A stretch of 64,000 bases of DNA from Chrysomallon squamiferum (Eukaryota; Mollusca; Gastropoda; Neomphalida; Peltospiridae), in NCBI GenBank assembly GCA_012295275.1, contig CM022670.1:39223251-39287250 (forward strand). Reading direction: 5' to 3'. The notes under the pieces were generated by a model, which was given only the letters and a program-made list of their open reading frames with translations, searched no databases and was not told where the DNA came from. This document shows, in pieces, positions 35,801-50,200 of the stretch (within the stretch, counting starts at the first letter, position 1; the number at the start of each line of letters is the position of its first letter). The translations under genes and the position numbers were made by a program.

Positions 35801-38677
35801 AGGTTACATTAATACAATATCAATAAAGTAACTATAACAATAATAAATTTAAGATCTATTAAATAAGTGTTTCATTAATACCCAGGTTAGGTAACAGTAA
35901 TAAATTTTAAAAAGTGTTTCATTAACACACTTAAACCCAGATTAGTTTCTTATATTTAAATTCATTTTAGAAATTGACAGACAGAACTTATTCGTAACTT
36001 CTATTCTATTAAAGATGATGCATTCTTTAAATCCACCACAAAAAACGTGAATATTCGAACATAATTTTGTACTTTATTTATTTTTATTTTGTTTTAATTA
36101 CTTTTTTTTTAACAATTATTTAAAAGAATAAAGCAAATATAATGTTATATATTGGTATTTTTTATTTTATGTTACCAAGCTATTTACCTGTGGTATTATA
36201 CTGTTGATGCTCTGAGGAGGACCAGTGCCCGGTATCTGTATAGGAATCTGTGGCTGTTGACCTTCACCTTCCTTGGACGGTGCAGTTACGTCTGAACTTG
36301 GATGAGCACTTTCTGACTGTGTGGATGCCGGTGTTTCTGGTGTGGAAGTTTTCTCAGCAGGTTCCCCTCCCCCACTGCCACTGTTCCCAGTTTCACTAAG
36401 CTGGACTGGAGGAGCCTGCAGTGAAACAGGAATATTCACTGCAGTTATAGCTGCCACGTTAGGAGGGGGTGCTAAAAAAAAAAAAAAAAAAGAGAAATCT
36501 GATTGAAAAACTTCATCAACAAAATTTGAATGCCTTTATGGAAAGAAAGTTTATATAAATAAAATGAATTAGGATATAGTATTTTTTATTAACCACTGAA
36601 CTACCTCCGTTATAATAATTTTATTAAGTGATTTAAAGTATGTGGAGCAATACAGCTTATTTTTATGTAATTTTTATTAAAGTACTTCATGATGATGTTG
36701 ATATTATTTGATTTTAATTGTGTTCATTAATAATGGATGTTTTAACCTTTTGTTACCAACCAAGTTGTTATATATCTTTAAGGCACTGGGATAATATTTG
36801 ATACTAATTATATAAGCTAATAATGGTCACAGTTGATATTTTGTTATCATCCAAGTTAATTTACTTCTTGATAATGATTACTTTTATTTGATATTAATTA
36901 TAGACATTAATAATTGACAAAATTAACATTTTATTACCAGCAAGTTACATGACGATATTATTTAATACTAATTATATATAATACCACTTATTACCAGTTC
37001 AGTTACTTTTGCTTGAAGACATTTCAGTATTACATCATATTACTTACACATTAATAATAAACACAATTTGAATATTTTATTATTAACAGAGTTATTGACT
37101 GGAAAATGACGAGATATTTTTATTACATGCTGTTAATAATCAACACAGTTAACAGATGCGTGAACGTGCATGTCAGAAAATGAAAGAAATATATATGTTT
37201 GTTTGGTTTAGAAATTAATCTACCTCCCACTGGAACAATGGCACCAGTAGCAGGTGGTGGTAGTGCTCTTTGTTTAGCCATCAGTATCTGCAGCTGAGAC
37301 TGCATCTGGGCTATGGGGTTGTTGAGGTGAGCGCAGAAGTCCTGATGTTGTTTTTCCAAACTGGCGTACTGGCTTTGAATTTGTTTGGTTATTGCTGTGA
37401 CAATGCTGCCATATTCTGTAATGAGACTAGCCTATAGGGGGAGGTAAAAAAAAAAAAAAAAAAAAATTAAACATTTTGATAAATCTCATCAAATGAAACA
37501 TAATTATTGTGAAATAAATATTCAGTTCAGACTGATGATTATTATGTTAAGTGAAAGAAAATGGTCGTGACTGGAATTTGAAATATGTAGGTAAATTGGT
37601 GTTTTAAAATGTTTATGTTATGTAAATTTCTCTGGTAACAACTAGTATTTGAATTATATATGTATAGTAATATGTAACCTAAGTATTTAAAATAACTCTG
37701 AATTCAGTCATGTATTTAGTGTAGTTATAATTCATATCCCTTTCATAAACACTGACATTGTCACAAATGATTAAATCATTAAGCTTTATTATCACTGTTG
37801 TTTTTAATTTTTCAAAATTATAACGATGTCAGTACCAAAAATAAAATATGAGCAAAACATTAGCAGAAAATGACTTTATACTATGAAGTCTCAGCAATGA
37901 GCAATATGCATGACTACTTTGTTTGTTTTTTTTAATTTTTTTTTATTGAAAAATTAAAATGTATTCTTAATTCAATAAAAGCAGGTTGATCTTATAAGAT
38001 ATTCAAAAATGTTCATCTTCAGCAAACTCTCAATGTTAACCAATTAAACCAGTTAACCAAAAGCGTTTATTCTACTAAAAATTAAACGAAAACATAATGA
38101 AATGTATAAAGATTAAAATGATTAAGAATAAAATTTGTGCTTTTTTATTTATAATGTCCCTTTGCTCTGTTTTAACGAGTTTTATGTTTTGCTCAGAAGG
38201 TTTCATCCAAACGGTTTACAACCACTTAAACTGTATTTTAATTATTCACAGAGTACAAGATGATCCAGTGACAAGATGCAATAATCATTCATTCTACAAG
38301 TGTGCATGCATTTGCTGTACTGGATGTACATCATGGAGTCATGTTCCATCTCATTTGGAGAAACATTACAGCAAACACAAATGAATAATACTCACTTGAT
38401 ATGTAGCCATTGAAGCAGCAGGATCTTTTAGTTGCTAGAAGTAAACCAAAATAATTTTTATTGTTAGTTAAAGAAAATCCAAAATGCAGATTCCAAAGTA
38501 TCTAGTAACTTTTAAACAGTTTTATCAGAACAAAAGATTCTGACAGTTTATTGTTTGAGCTTCTGTCTAACAAAGCTGCATTTGGTAACATTTTAAAGCT
38601 GAAATGTTTTTTTAATACAAACACATCTGATTTGAGTAACTTAAAAGTATAGATATTTTAAAAATACAACTCCTTAG

Positions 38678-38741
<64 letters not shown>

Positions 38742-41700
38742 ATAAAATCATAATTACATTCACTAATATTAAAAAGTGTCATGTAACTTGCTTTTTAAAA
38801 AATCTATTAAACAGTAGTGAATTTTTAATTCATTCATAAACACTAACACTTTATGACCTCACCTAAGTATTCAATAAAACTTTGTACTTAATAGAAAGGG
38901 ATAAAAAAAAAAAAAAAAAATGTCCCAGAAACCATTAATAATTTTTAAAATGAGAGTAAGTAATCGTAATAACAAATAATAATAATAATAATAATAATAA
39001 AAGCACAAATCCCACAAAAGCCCACCAAAAAAAAACAACCCAAACAAAACCAAAAAAATGCCCTCAACAACTATAAATTAAATAACAAAACATAACTAAA
39101 AATAAATAAATAATTAATCTATATTATTAATCTTTATTGTTTACAATTTCCTTATGTTACACATCAAACAATATTGGCTAATGTTTTTAAAATGCAAATT
39201 TTTTGTGAGAATTTAATTTTAATATCCAGCAATTATTAAACAATGATTATTAAACATTCAGGATTTGCAAAAAAATGACATATGTTACCAAAGAAACCAG
39301 TTTTAAAGAGAAAAATATGTTAATTGAAACTGTAACTAAAACAAATATTAAAATAAATTTTGAGCCTGAATTTTAAATCTGAAAACTTCATTGATGAAAC
39401 AGAACAATAATTGAATTTAATTAATTTGTTTATTTTATATATTATAATAAAAAATGTTAATTACTAAATCAAAATTAAACAGTAAAATTAAATCAAACAA
39501 CTAATATCTTTTATTCCCTTGGGAAATGCCAAGAAGAAAATAAAACAATAATAATAATAACAAATAATAAATAATCAATGCTGAAAGGTTAAATTTCTTG
39601 CAAACAAACAGGTCAAAACAAATATTCATATGAAACAGTCTCACCTGCAGTTTCTACAATCAGTAAAAACACAAAAATTAAATAAGAGAAGCAAAAAAAA
39701 AACATTAAAAAATGTATAAAATAAAAATAAAGTTAAATGAACACTTAACAATATAAATTTTTTATTTGAAAACTAAAAAAAAACCCACTGAAACTAATAG
39801 TATTTTTTAAAATAACTAAAACTGATCAATTAAAATTAGAAATGACGTCTATCTTGTAATACTTAACAGTTAATAATAAATGCACTTTTTTTTCTTCTTT
39901 TTTTTTTTTTCAGACTTTTTTCTATTAAGTTAATACTGAATGAAAATTTTAACCTTTATGTTCAAGCACATTATATATGCTTATACTTTTGAAATCTATA
40001 TTGTGGTTTTTTTTGTGGGCATTTTTTTTTTAAAAGGTAAATTAAAATATTTATTAAATTCAGAACATATGATAAACAGTAAAGATACTACTTTGTCTTA
40101 AATACAAAACTGGTGATTACAAATAACTGTAACTATAGTTTTCACTAAGTCAAATAAGTGTACGTTTCTATTACCGAAATTTCTAAGATTTAATAAATTA
40201 AAAAAAATCATAGACAACTGCAAAATAAATCATTTCTAAAGCCAGCTGTGTCTTAAGTGATTACCAACATAACAAACATGATGTATTTTAGCTCAATGAC
40301 CGTGAAAATTTTAAAGAGTAAACCCAGTATTTTATATGTAAATTAAACACACTTACTGAAATAGTTTCAGTATCAAAGTAATTATTCTTCTCCCATAACG
40401 TCAGTAGCTGCAAATAAAAAAATATTAATTCTTTCATGAAATTCCAATCTGATAATAATGCATAATAAAAGGAGCTTTTTTTTTTTTTTTTTTTGTTTGT
40501 TTGTTTGTTTTTGGTTCTTGTTTGTTGTTTATTTTTTTTATAAGAAATCACATTTTGAGAGTGAGTATACCATTTTAACATTTTCTGTTAGTTTTTTTAG
40601 TGGATTTTTTTGAAAAAAAAAAAAAAAACATTACAATAATTAATTTTGACAGACAATGAATTAACATGTCCTTTTTAACATTATTATACATATTAGATAT
40701 CAAAAAATCATGAAACAATTTTAATATTTCATCACTGATATATTTTATGAAAATAACATAAAAATTAAATTGATAATAAATTAAACTGAGAAACATTCCT
40801 GAAATCGGAGTTCACCTTATTCAGTTTTTGTTTAGATTCTTCATCAACACCCAAACTGGATTTACAAAACGCTGGCACAACCATCTTATCCAAAGCAGTC
40901 TTCAAACCATCAATGCTTTTTCGCTGACTAATTATTTAAAAAGAAAAATAGGAAGGCATCAAAGAAAATAATTAATTTAAATAGTGAATTGATGCAGTTT
41001 AAACAATAAAAAGACTTTTCTGAATTCTAGGAGTTAAAATATTTTTGATTCAAAAATTGTTGGTCTGGCAAAATGCACAGAGGAAGATAAACACTGAAAT
41101 GAATTAGGTCAGTTTAAAAACCTTTAATATCACAAAGATAAAATTAAAAAAGAAAAAGGAAAAACAAAAATCTCACCAATGGTGTAACAGATCATTTGTA
41201 AGGTATATTAAATGCAGTCTTGTCTGGAATGGAGCATCCTTGCTACAGATTCTAAAATAAAAAATATTTATGAAAAATAATTAATACGATACTTGTACTT
41301 TAAAAAAAATAATAATAATAAATAATAATAATAATAATGATAAAAAAAAAAAGTTTACAAAGTCTGTAATGAAATGAAAGACTATCACTATATTTTTTTC
41401 AACCAATTTATTGTATATAACTCATACACTTTGTTTAAGAGACAAACTAACGTCTAATTATTTCAGCCAAATACTAGAGCCTAGCTGTGTCAAAGTCATT
41501 AAAATACTTTTTTTTATTTTTACTCTTTTAGAATCTGTTCCTTTCATTAATAGCTGTAAAATAATATTCTGGTGAATGTGGAGCCATGTTATGGCATTTT
41601 AACATTTTTATTTATTTATTCTCAAATTTGAATGTAGTTTTTTCATGGGGAATTAATAGGTCTAAAATGATGGTGATGCAGATTTTATGGAACCTTAATG

Positions 41701-44700
41701 GTGTGTGTAACTGCACTGAAATCTGAGAGGTGTCAGTGTTTTAGGTAATAAACTGACATGCAATGACTTATTATCAGTAATCTTTAAAATGCCATTGTTG
41801 TGTTCAAACTCAACCACAGTGGGTCATGAAAGTACCTATTAAATCATTTAGCGTGTTTTTTCCCTTAATTTTATGTTTATGTTTCTTAACTAATTTTATT
41901 GTATAGAAACAGATTACAAAATCTCAAACCTACAAATTGATTATTTGCATGTGTATGTGTATTTATATACAATAACAAACTGCTATAAACTGTTATTTGA
42001 TAAACTGTGTTAATTTATTTTTTTCTTGTGAAATAACAAGCATGTCTTGATAAAAAAATAATAATAAAAAAACACATTACAAAACATCTTTAAATTAAAA
42101 AAAAAACAGTGATGTATGCTTTAATATCTATCATAACACAAGAAACTTACTGTCATTTGAACATAATTCTACAAGTAATTTTTAAAATATTTATAGGTAT
42201 ATTAATTTCAAAATACATTAAAATTCATTGCATATCACTTACATCAGAGGCAAAATGATTAATACTGACCCAGCAGTGAGGGTCAAACTGGGATCAATAA
42301 ACACCAATTTCGGTTTAGGTAATTGGTGCATCATTGTAAGAAACTTAAGATTAATAATATAAATCATTTAATTTTGTTTTTAAAAAAAAAAAAAAAAAAA
42401 AAAATGTTTTTTAGTTATCTAACTTTATTTACTTTTAAGCAGAGACATTTGTTATTAATAATATTTTTGAGAGATAAAGATTCCATGATGTGGCTGATGG
42501 TCTAAAATTATTAGCTGACACCAGAGTTATAATCATACAGTTCTCAGATAACAATTCATAACATATTTCTTTACAGAAACATTAAAATCAGTTTTAAATA
42601 TTATGTTTGTATTTTAATACTGTATATGACTCTTACCTTTTCAACAAATACTGGGTGATGAGGTTGCAGTGATCTGAAGAAACACAGTGTGCTAAAATCC
42701 AGTTCTTACCATGCTTTAAAAAAAACAAAAAAAAACAGTGATAATAAATACATATTATTATGATTATATCATCTAGTAGTCCCAAGTTATATTATATTTG
42801 TGTGTGCATGTGTGTGTGTGTGTGTGTGTGTATGTGGTTTAAGATTAAAAAAAAAATTAGTTTTTTGTTTTTTTTGTGGAGGACATAGTTGTCTTCCTCT
42901 AGAAAATCTCTTCCAAAATCTCAATAAAACCAAATATAAATTGTAAATGAAAAAAAAAAATAATAATAATAATGAAGAAAAGAAAAGAAAAAAAGAAAAG
43001 AAAAAAAGAAAGAAAGAAATACAGTACTTGTTCCAAATGTGAAGGAATATTTTTGTATTAACTGTAAATAATTTCTTTTACTGTATATTACTGAATCAAA
43101 CAATCATTTATAGGAAACTTGAAGACAAATTAATATACATGTATTTTTTTTTCTTCATTGTTTTTGTTTTCCAATTAAAAATAAAGGGTTTTTTTAGACG
43201 GACAGCACAAATTAAAAAATCTATTACAAAATCATCAGCATTCATTTCGGTTGTGATATTTCACAAAATTATGATCTTTAGCCACTGTAACTGTGAGATT
43301 CAGTGTAATACATTAAACATTTGTCGTTTTTCTTGTACATGTTTTTATTATTCAAACTAACTGGCAATTTTACACAGATTTTCTATTGACGCCTTTAAAG
43401 ATTTTATTTTAAGAAAAATTACTTTTAGCTAATCTCTACAACAAAGATTTGACTATGGGATTATGCACACTCCATACAAACTAATTAATGAGAATGTTTT
43501 ATTTCAAGGACTGCCACATATTCGTGCCCTGTTGTACCTAAGCTTTCATCAAATCATCTGTTTTTTTAATATATAATTACTAAGCTTCATATATAGATAT
43601 TACAACTGGAATGAATGCTGATAATATTTTTTGATTTTCATGTGCATCATTTCATAAAAATCATAAAACTACAAATTTTTCTCAAACAGAAAAAAAAATA
43701 AAAATAATAAAAAAGATTTACATTAATTTGTCTTTTTTCCCTTTTGTCTAACAACTAAGTGAACCAATGATGAACAGTAAACTACATCACTTTTCAAGCT
43801 GATATGAAATTATTTCTGTTAAATGTTCATTCAAAAGCTCACCATGATAGAGTCTTTTGTGCATGAGTCTATTATAGGTTGTACCATTTTATCTAGTTCA
43901 TCCATTGACACTTCACAGTCTCTGCTCAAAGCAGCCAGTTTGTTGTCCCGTTCTTTAACAATAGCATCTTCTATCTGAACCTGGAATTGATCATATATAT
44001 ATATATATATAAAAAAATTTTTTCTCTCAATGTTGGTATTAAAAAACTAACATGTATAATAAATTGTAGAACATACTATAAAGCAAAATAAAAGGTATTT
44101 TATGAATAGGAGAATATTTTCTTCTTATTACATTCTTTAAGTCAGTTAAAAAAAAAATAATGATAACAATAGAAAAAAAAAAAAAAAACTGCATAAGTGA
44201 TGCAATGTGACCAGCACAGAAACAAATAAAAAGATTTAAAAAGTTAACAAACTTCTGGGGTGCTGGATTTGGGTTGACTTTATTACTAATAGATTACAGA
44301 CTGCTGAATATATATCTTTAAATTATGCTGTTTGGCCTTTTCTTTGAAAGATTAGAATCAGTTTCATTGAATTTCTGTATTACAATATCTTTCTATCTTT
44401 GGGGGTTTCTTTGAAATAACAGATCTGTAAGGAAAGATCACGTAGCATCATTAATGTACATAAATCCCTAACACCCCCTCCTCCCAGCAGCATGTTGAAA
44501 ATAACAATAATATTAATGTCCCCTGTCCTCTGTTTTTCAGGCTGTACCTGCTGTTGCTGGGTGAGGCTCTGGTACTGAGCAGCCAAATTGGAATCACTCT
44601 GCTTGATCTGCTCAGCAACAGTGGCTTGCTGCTGGGCTATCTGCTGCTGTAGTGCTGTTATCTGCTGTTGGAGTGCAGTGGTCTGTTGCTGCTGCTGCAG

Positions 44701-47183
44701 AGCAAGGCTCTGCTGTTCTATGATTTTGTTCTGTTGCCATGGCGCTGTCTGGATGGCCTGCTGAGTAATAACTTGCTGTACAATGGCCTGCTGCTGAGCA
44801 AGTTTCTGGTTCTGCTGCTGGATTCCTGAACAAGACAACAACCAAATTTAAAAACAACGAAGTGAAGTTTCTTAATCAGTAGTTATATATATGACAAACT
44901 CATATTCAAAACCATAATGATTTTGAACAAATTTGTCTTGAGGGTAAATGTACAAATGTACAATAATATCTTTCATGTTTAATAGATATCTTATATATAT
45001 ACAACTGATCTACATTTTGCTGACTGATGGAAAATGGCCATTTATAAAACTATAATGCATTCTATTAACTGATACATATAAGCTGACTATAAATTTACTC
45101 ATTTAAAAAAAAAAAAAATTAAAAATGTTTAAAAATTTTATCTATTACGCTGTCTTCACATTATAATACAATATCAAATAATGTATGCACTAAATATTTA
45201 TAACAACAATATTGGAAAAAAGACAAATTTTAAAGCATATTTATTATTTTTATTAATACTATAATCTTGTGTATCTATCTGTCTATCTATTATATAGTGC
45301 TGTGTGCGCACACACACACACACACATTTAGTTCAAAACATCTTGGTGCCTTTTGATGTAGCATTATGGACTGTTTAGAAGTGAATAACCCATTAAGATG
45401 GACTGCAGGACATCTAATTAAGGAGTATGTTCAGTGATGGTCATGTGTGTACATGAAAGCAGCATGTCAGCAATATACATCTTTTCACTTGTCAGCACCT
45501 ATAACTAGAGTCTGAAGATGTGAGAGGCCTTAAACAGGAGAACTGAATTTAAAATATCTTTTACTAATTTTTTTTTTTTTTTAATAATAATGTTTATAAG
45601 ACATGATGTGTATCTTATTAATCCACTAATGCTCTTTCACAACACTGCTTTAGAAATTTTCTTCCAAAAGGTGTACAAAGAGGTAAATTTACAGTGACAC
45701 AGAATTCCAAATTTACGGTGATTCAGACATATTTATAAATCCTTATGCATAAATGTAAGTGGCAGTTATAGTAGCAGTAACCGTACTAGTTGTAGTAGTG
45801 GTGGTTATAGCAATAGTAATGGCAGGACTAAGAAGATGATATTGTAATTACCTTCAGTGTGACATAGATTAATCAGTATCCTCAGGTGCAATGGAAAAAC
45901 ATCAAATTCCTTTGAACTCAATGCCAACAGAGTCTTGTTATAAATGCACGCATTTAACCCTTATTATTTTATTTAATATAGTGGCAAAACAGCCAATAAT
46001 ATATCGTATGTCAGTTTTTCCCATCATGTGCATAAACAATGCATATTATAAAACAACTAACTTTTCATAATGCCTACCCCTTATCTGTATGAAAATGTAA
46101 TTTTTTTTTTTTTCACTAGCTTGTTCTGATGAAACTTTATACTGGTAATAATTGTAATATTCTCCACCAAACAAGAAAGAAAATTTGGGGTTGTCTTTCT
46201 GTTTGGTTTTGGTCATCTGTTCAAATTCAGGTCCATTGCGGGCCACAAAGTTAGCCAGCTTGTCTATGATGTTCACCAGTTCTGCATCTGTAAAAAAGAG
46301 TTTAACATGAGGAATATATAACAACTCTGCAACCAAAGGAAGAAAATGTTAAATATCATTTAACCAACTTAACACAAACTAATATTTAATTTAAGAACAT
46401 GTAAAGTAGATTTTAACATGAGGAATATATAACAACTCTGCAACCAAAGGAAGAAAATGTTAAATATCATTTAACCAACTTAACACAAACTAATATTTAA
46501 TTTAAGAACATGTAAAGTAGATTTTAACATGAGGAATATTTAACAGCTCTGCAACCAAAGGAAGAAAATGTTAAATATCATTTAACCAACATAACACAAA
46601 TCTAATATTTAATTTAAGAACACATAAAGTAGATTTTAACATGAGGAATATATAATAACTCTGGAATCAAAGGAAGAAAATATTAAATATCATTTAATTA
46701 ACTTAATACAAACAAGTATTTAACTTACAGAACACAACATTACATACGTGTTTAATGACCAAACAGAACATGGTAGGAAAGTCACAGTTTTTGGGGTGGT
46801 TTTTTTCATTTAGCATCAAGGGGTTTTATATTTGAAGATTAAATTGAAATGGCTCAACTTTTATGGTTAGGACAACTGATCCCCAAACCACATTGCCTCA
46901 GTTCTAAATCCTAACTATAAAGACATATCCCATCCTTTTATAGTTTAGATTTACAAACTGACTTGATTAATGTTAAATATACCCAAAATTATCTTTTCAA
47001 TTATTATTTTTTAATTTAAATTTTTAAACTTTCAAAATAGCATTGTACATGAAAAATGTATTTTTCAAAATTATATACTGTGAAAGCTTTTGATCATGGA
47101 CCCCCTTCTAAAACAGGATCTGCCCAGTACATTTCATATAATAAAACTTCTTTGGTTTTTTTTTACTTTTTTAAATATCAGTG

Positions 47184-47243
<60 letters not shown>

Positions 47244-50200
47244 CAAACAAACAAACAAAAAGAAATAAAAGAAAAGAAGAAAAAAATAATTAAAAAATAA
47301 CAATTCATTTGTGTAACTGAAATAAACTAAATTTCTAAACTTCAGAATTATGACTCAATCGATCAGTCAATTAGGTGGAATCAGGTGAAATTTCCTTTTT
47401 AACGATTTTGCTATCAGATTCATTGTTCTTCTAATACTGTAATGTTTACATTCTGTTTCTAATGCATGGGTTTTATTTAGTACATATATGCTGATATGTG
47501 TTTGCATACTATATACTTGAGTCATTGTGAAAGGACAGGTGACAAACGATACGATGATCATGGGTGATGTGGTACATTAAAAATGAGCCAATCGCTGAAC
47601 GGTTGACAGTGTAAGTCGAAATGTGAGTCAGTTCAATATTACTATCCACGTGGTTAAGTAAGCCACATACTCATCCAGTCATCACAACATCTGTTACCAG
47701 CACATTGATATCAGTCACATGCTTACTTCATCTATAAACACCTGGCATTTTGTACACGAAACCCTGTCAAGTTCAACAACTCTAAATTAAATATCTATTG
47801 GTTGGGATGCACTGCCACAAAGCCACTAAACGTGTGCATAAATATATAATATTTATTTATTTATTTATTAAAATTCCATATCCACTATTTTCAGATTTTA
47901 ATAGTAAACTTTGCAGAATTATGTACTAATTTCCATAAGGATTTATTTTATTTTATTAATATTATATATTTTTTTTTTTTTAAATAAAACCTATAATTTA
48001 AATCAATAAAAATAAGATATATTTAGGGTTAAGGTTAGCGTAATCAAGTAAAATAACATTTCTATCAAACAAAATATTTTAAAAAAAAAAAAAAATAAAA
48101 AATTACAACCATGTACATTGCCAAAGATTGTTTCTTAAAATAAACAGTAAAACAAAAACCCCACAAACAATAACAGATCTAACATACACTAATAAATCAT
48201 GCTGCCATTAACTGTTTCTCAGACAAACACATTTTCTTAGTACATGCACATTTGAAAACTAGCTAAAGAAATAAACAAATTTAACATTCTCTTAAGAAAT
48301 GAATGAAATAGCACTGCGGAACATTTTTTTCGTGTGAGTAAGCTGCTGTACCCTTCAACAAGCTGTTCCTCCTTTTATCTAATTCTGAATCACCTGATTC
48401 TGTGATTGCTTATGTCATGATCAGATTTATATATAAAATAAAGATAAATATTAAATAAACCATTATCATATGCCTGTACAAGGTACGTATTTGTAATTTA
48501 TTGTCTTTATAAAGTTTATATATTTAATACCAAAAATTTATTATAAAACATTTCTGAAGATAAATAGTAAGTACATATCTTCACATTCATTTCTCTGATA
48601 TCTGGCAGCTATTTTAAATTTCAGTAGTTATAAAAAGTTATAAAAGTTACAAAAATAGGATATTCAGCAAATATATTTTTTTTAAATGTATTTGAAGTAT
48701 TTCTATATTGTATTAATGATCATTTTTAAATTCATAATGTTCTTATTATCTATTTAATAGCTCAAACAAAACTTTTTATCCTCACGGAAGTATGAATTGA
48801 GAAATGACTGTTTAACTTTAGAGAGCGTAACATTTGCTTACAAAAATATAGTCAAATTTCTACCTTCAAATTTCTAACTCATTACTCAGCCTGTCAGATT
48901 ATGGCAAAAGGGAGATTAGGATTGTGTCATTCACAGACTTGTTTTACAGATGTATTTGTGGGATCAGAATAAATTATGACGGTATTTCAATTCTGCAAAA
49001 TGATAATTTAATCTGAAAAAATAAAAACAAATAAACAAAAATAAAATAATAAAATAATAATAATAAAATAACCCAGACAAATTGATGATCAGTTACTTTA
49101 AGAATTTTTTTTTTTATTTTTTTTTTAAAAACCCAACAACTATTAGCAAGATTACTATGCCTTTAATCCACACTTGTGTATAAAAAAAATAATTATAAAA
49201 AAATTTTTAAAATGTATACTCTAGTGACTATGTTTACTTTTGTTTGTTATAATCTTTTCCAACTTTGCTCAATTTATTCATCTATAATATTAATGAATAT
49301 AAATAAGAAACTGACTAAAAAATAATAGTTTTGTAAAATAAAGTTATGAATTACTTTCAAAATTATCTACTTTTTTTTTTACTAATGAAATTATCAAATT
49401 ATAAGCCTACTCTGCTAAAGTGGGGGGGGGATTTTGCTTTATTATTAAATAAAAACTTCTAGAAGCATTAACCAGTAATTTCCATAAATATCCACAAATT
49501 AAATCATAATTCATAATTAAATTAAAATTATCAATTTAAGTAAAATAATTTTTTCTCACACACACACACACACACACAAAAAAAAAAAACAGATTGTACA
49601 AGCAATGATTATTTAACCCATTATTGATAATAATACACATACTGACAGTGGTATAGCATTTTACTTATTTCTGGAAAAAGAGCTTCTGAGAATCCAGTTT
49701 TACACTTTTATATTAATATTGTTTAAAATACTGAAAAGCTAATTTCTAGAAAGTAAATCACTAAATGATTAAATTCTGAAAGCAGTCTTCAAGGAGAACT
49801 ACTTAAGTTGGCTACTTTGATACTTACTACTGCAACTAGAAGATTCTAGATTTTGAAATATTTACACAGTATCGTATGTTAGGATTGTATCATTAACAAA
49901 TTAATTGTATACTATTATGTATACGACAAAAGACTTAATTAAGTGTGCTAATGCAACAGGTAGCCCAGTTGTTGTGAATCATTCTTACTTACCTTGAAGA
50001 AGAATATATGCAAGAAATATATGGTATGATGGTTCTAAACCTATCAAAAACTCTATTTTCAGATACAATTCATGCAAACTAACACTAGTTTTATGAAATG
50101 TTAGATCTGTATAATGAAGGCACAGATGTAATTAACACTAATTAATGCTATTAATTAACTAAGTAAAAAATGAACATTAGCAAAATACTTGAGTATGTAA

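Noticed and set aside
35211-35815. CRISPR-like array
   Set aside because: The 35-bp units are contiguous with no spacers, in an animal intron; it is a minisatellite.
44612-44857. Second minus frame over the CHERP Q-rich exon (Ala/Thr/Ser-rich)
   Set aside because: It is a shifted reading of the CAG-rich codons; the Q-rich frame joins in phase with both neighbours.
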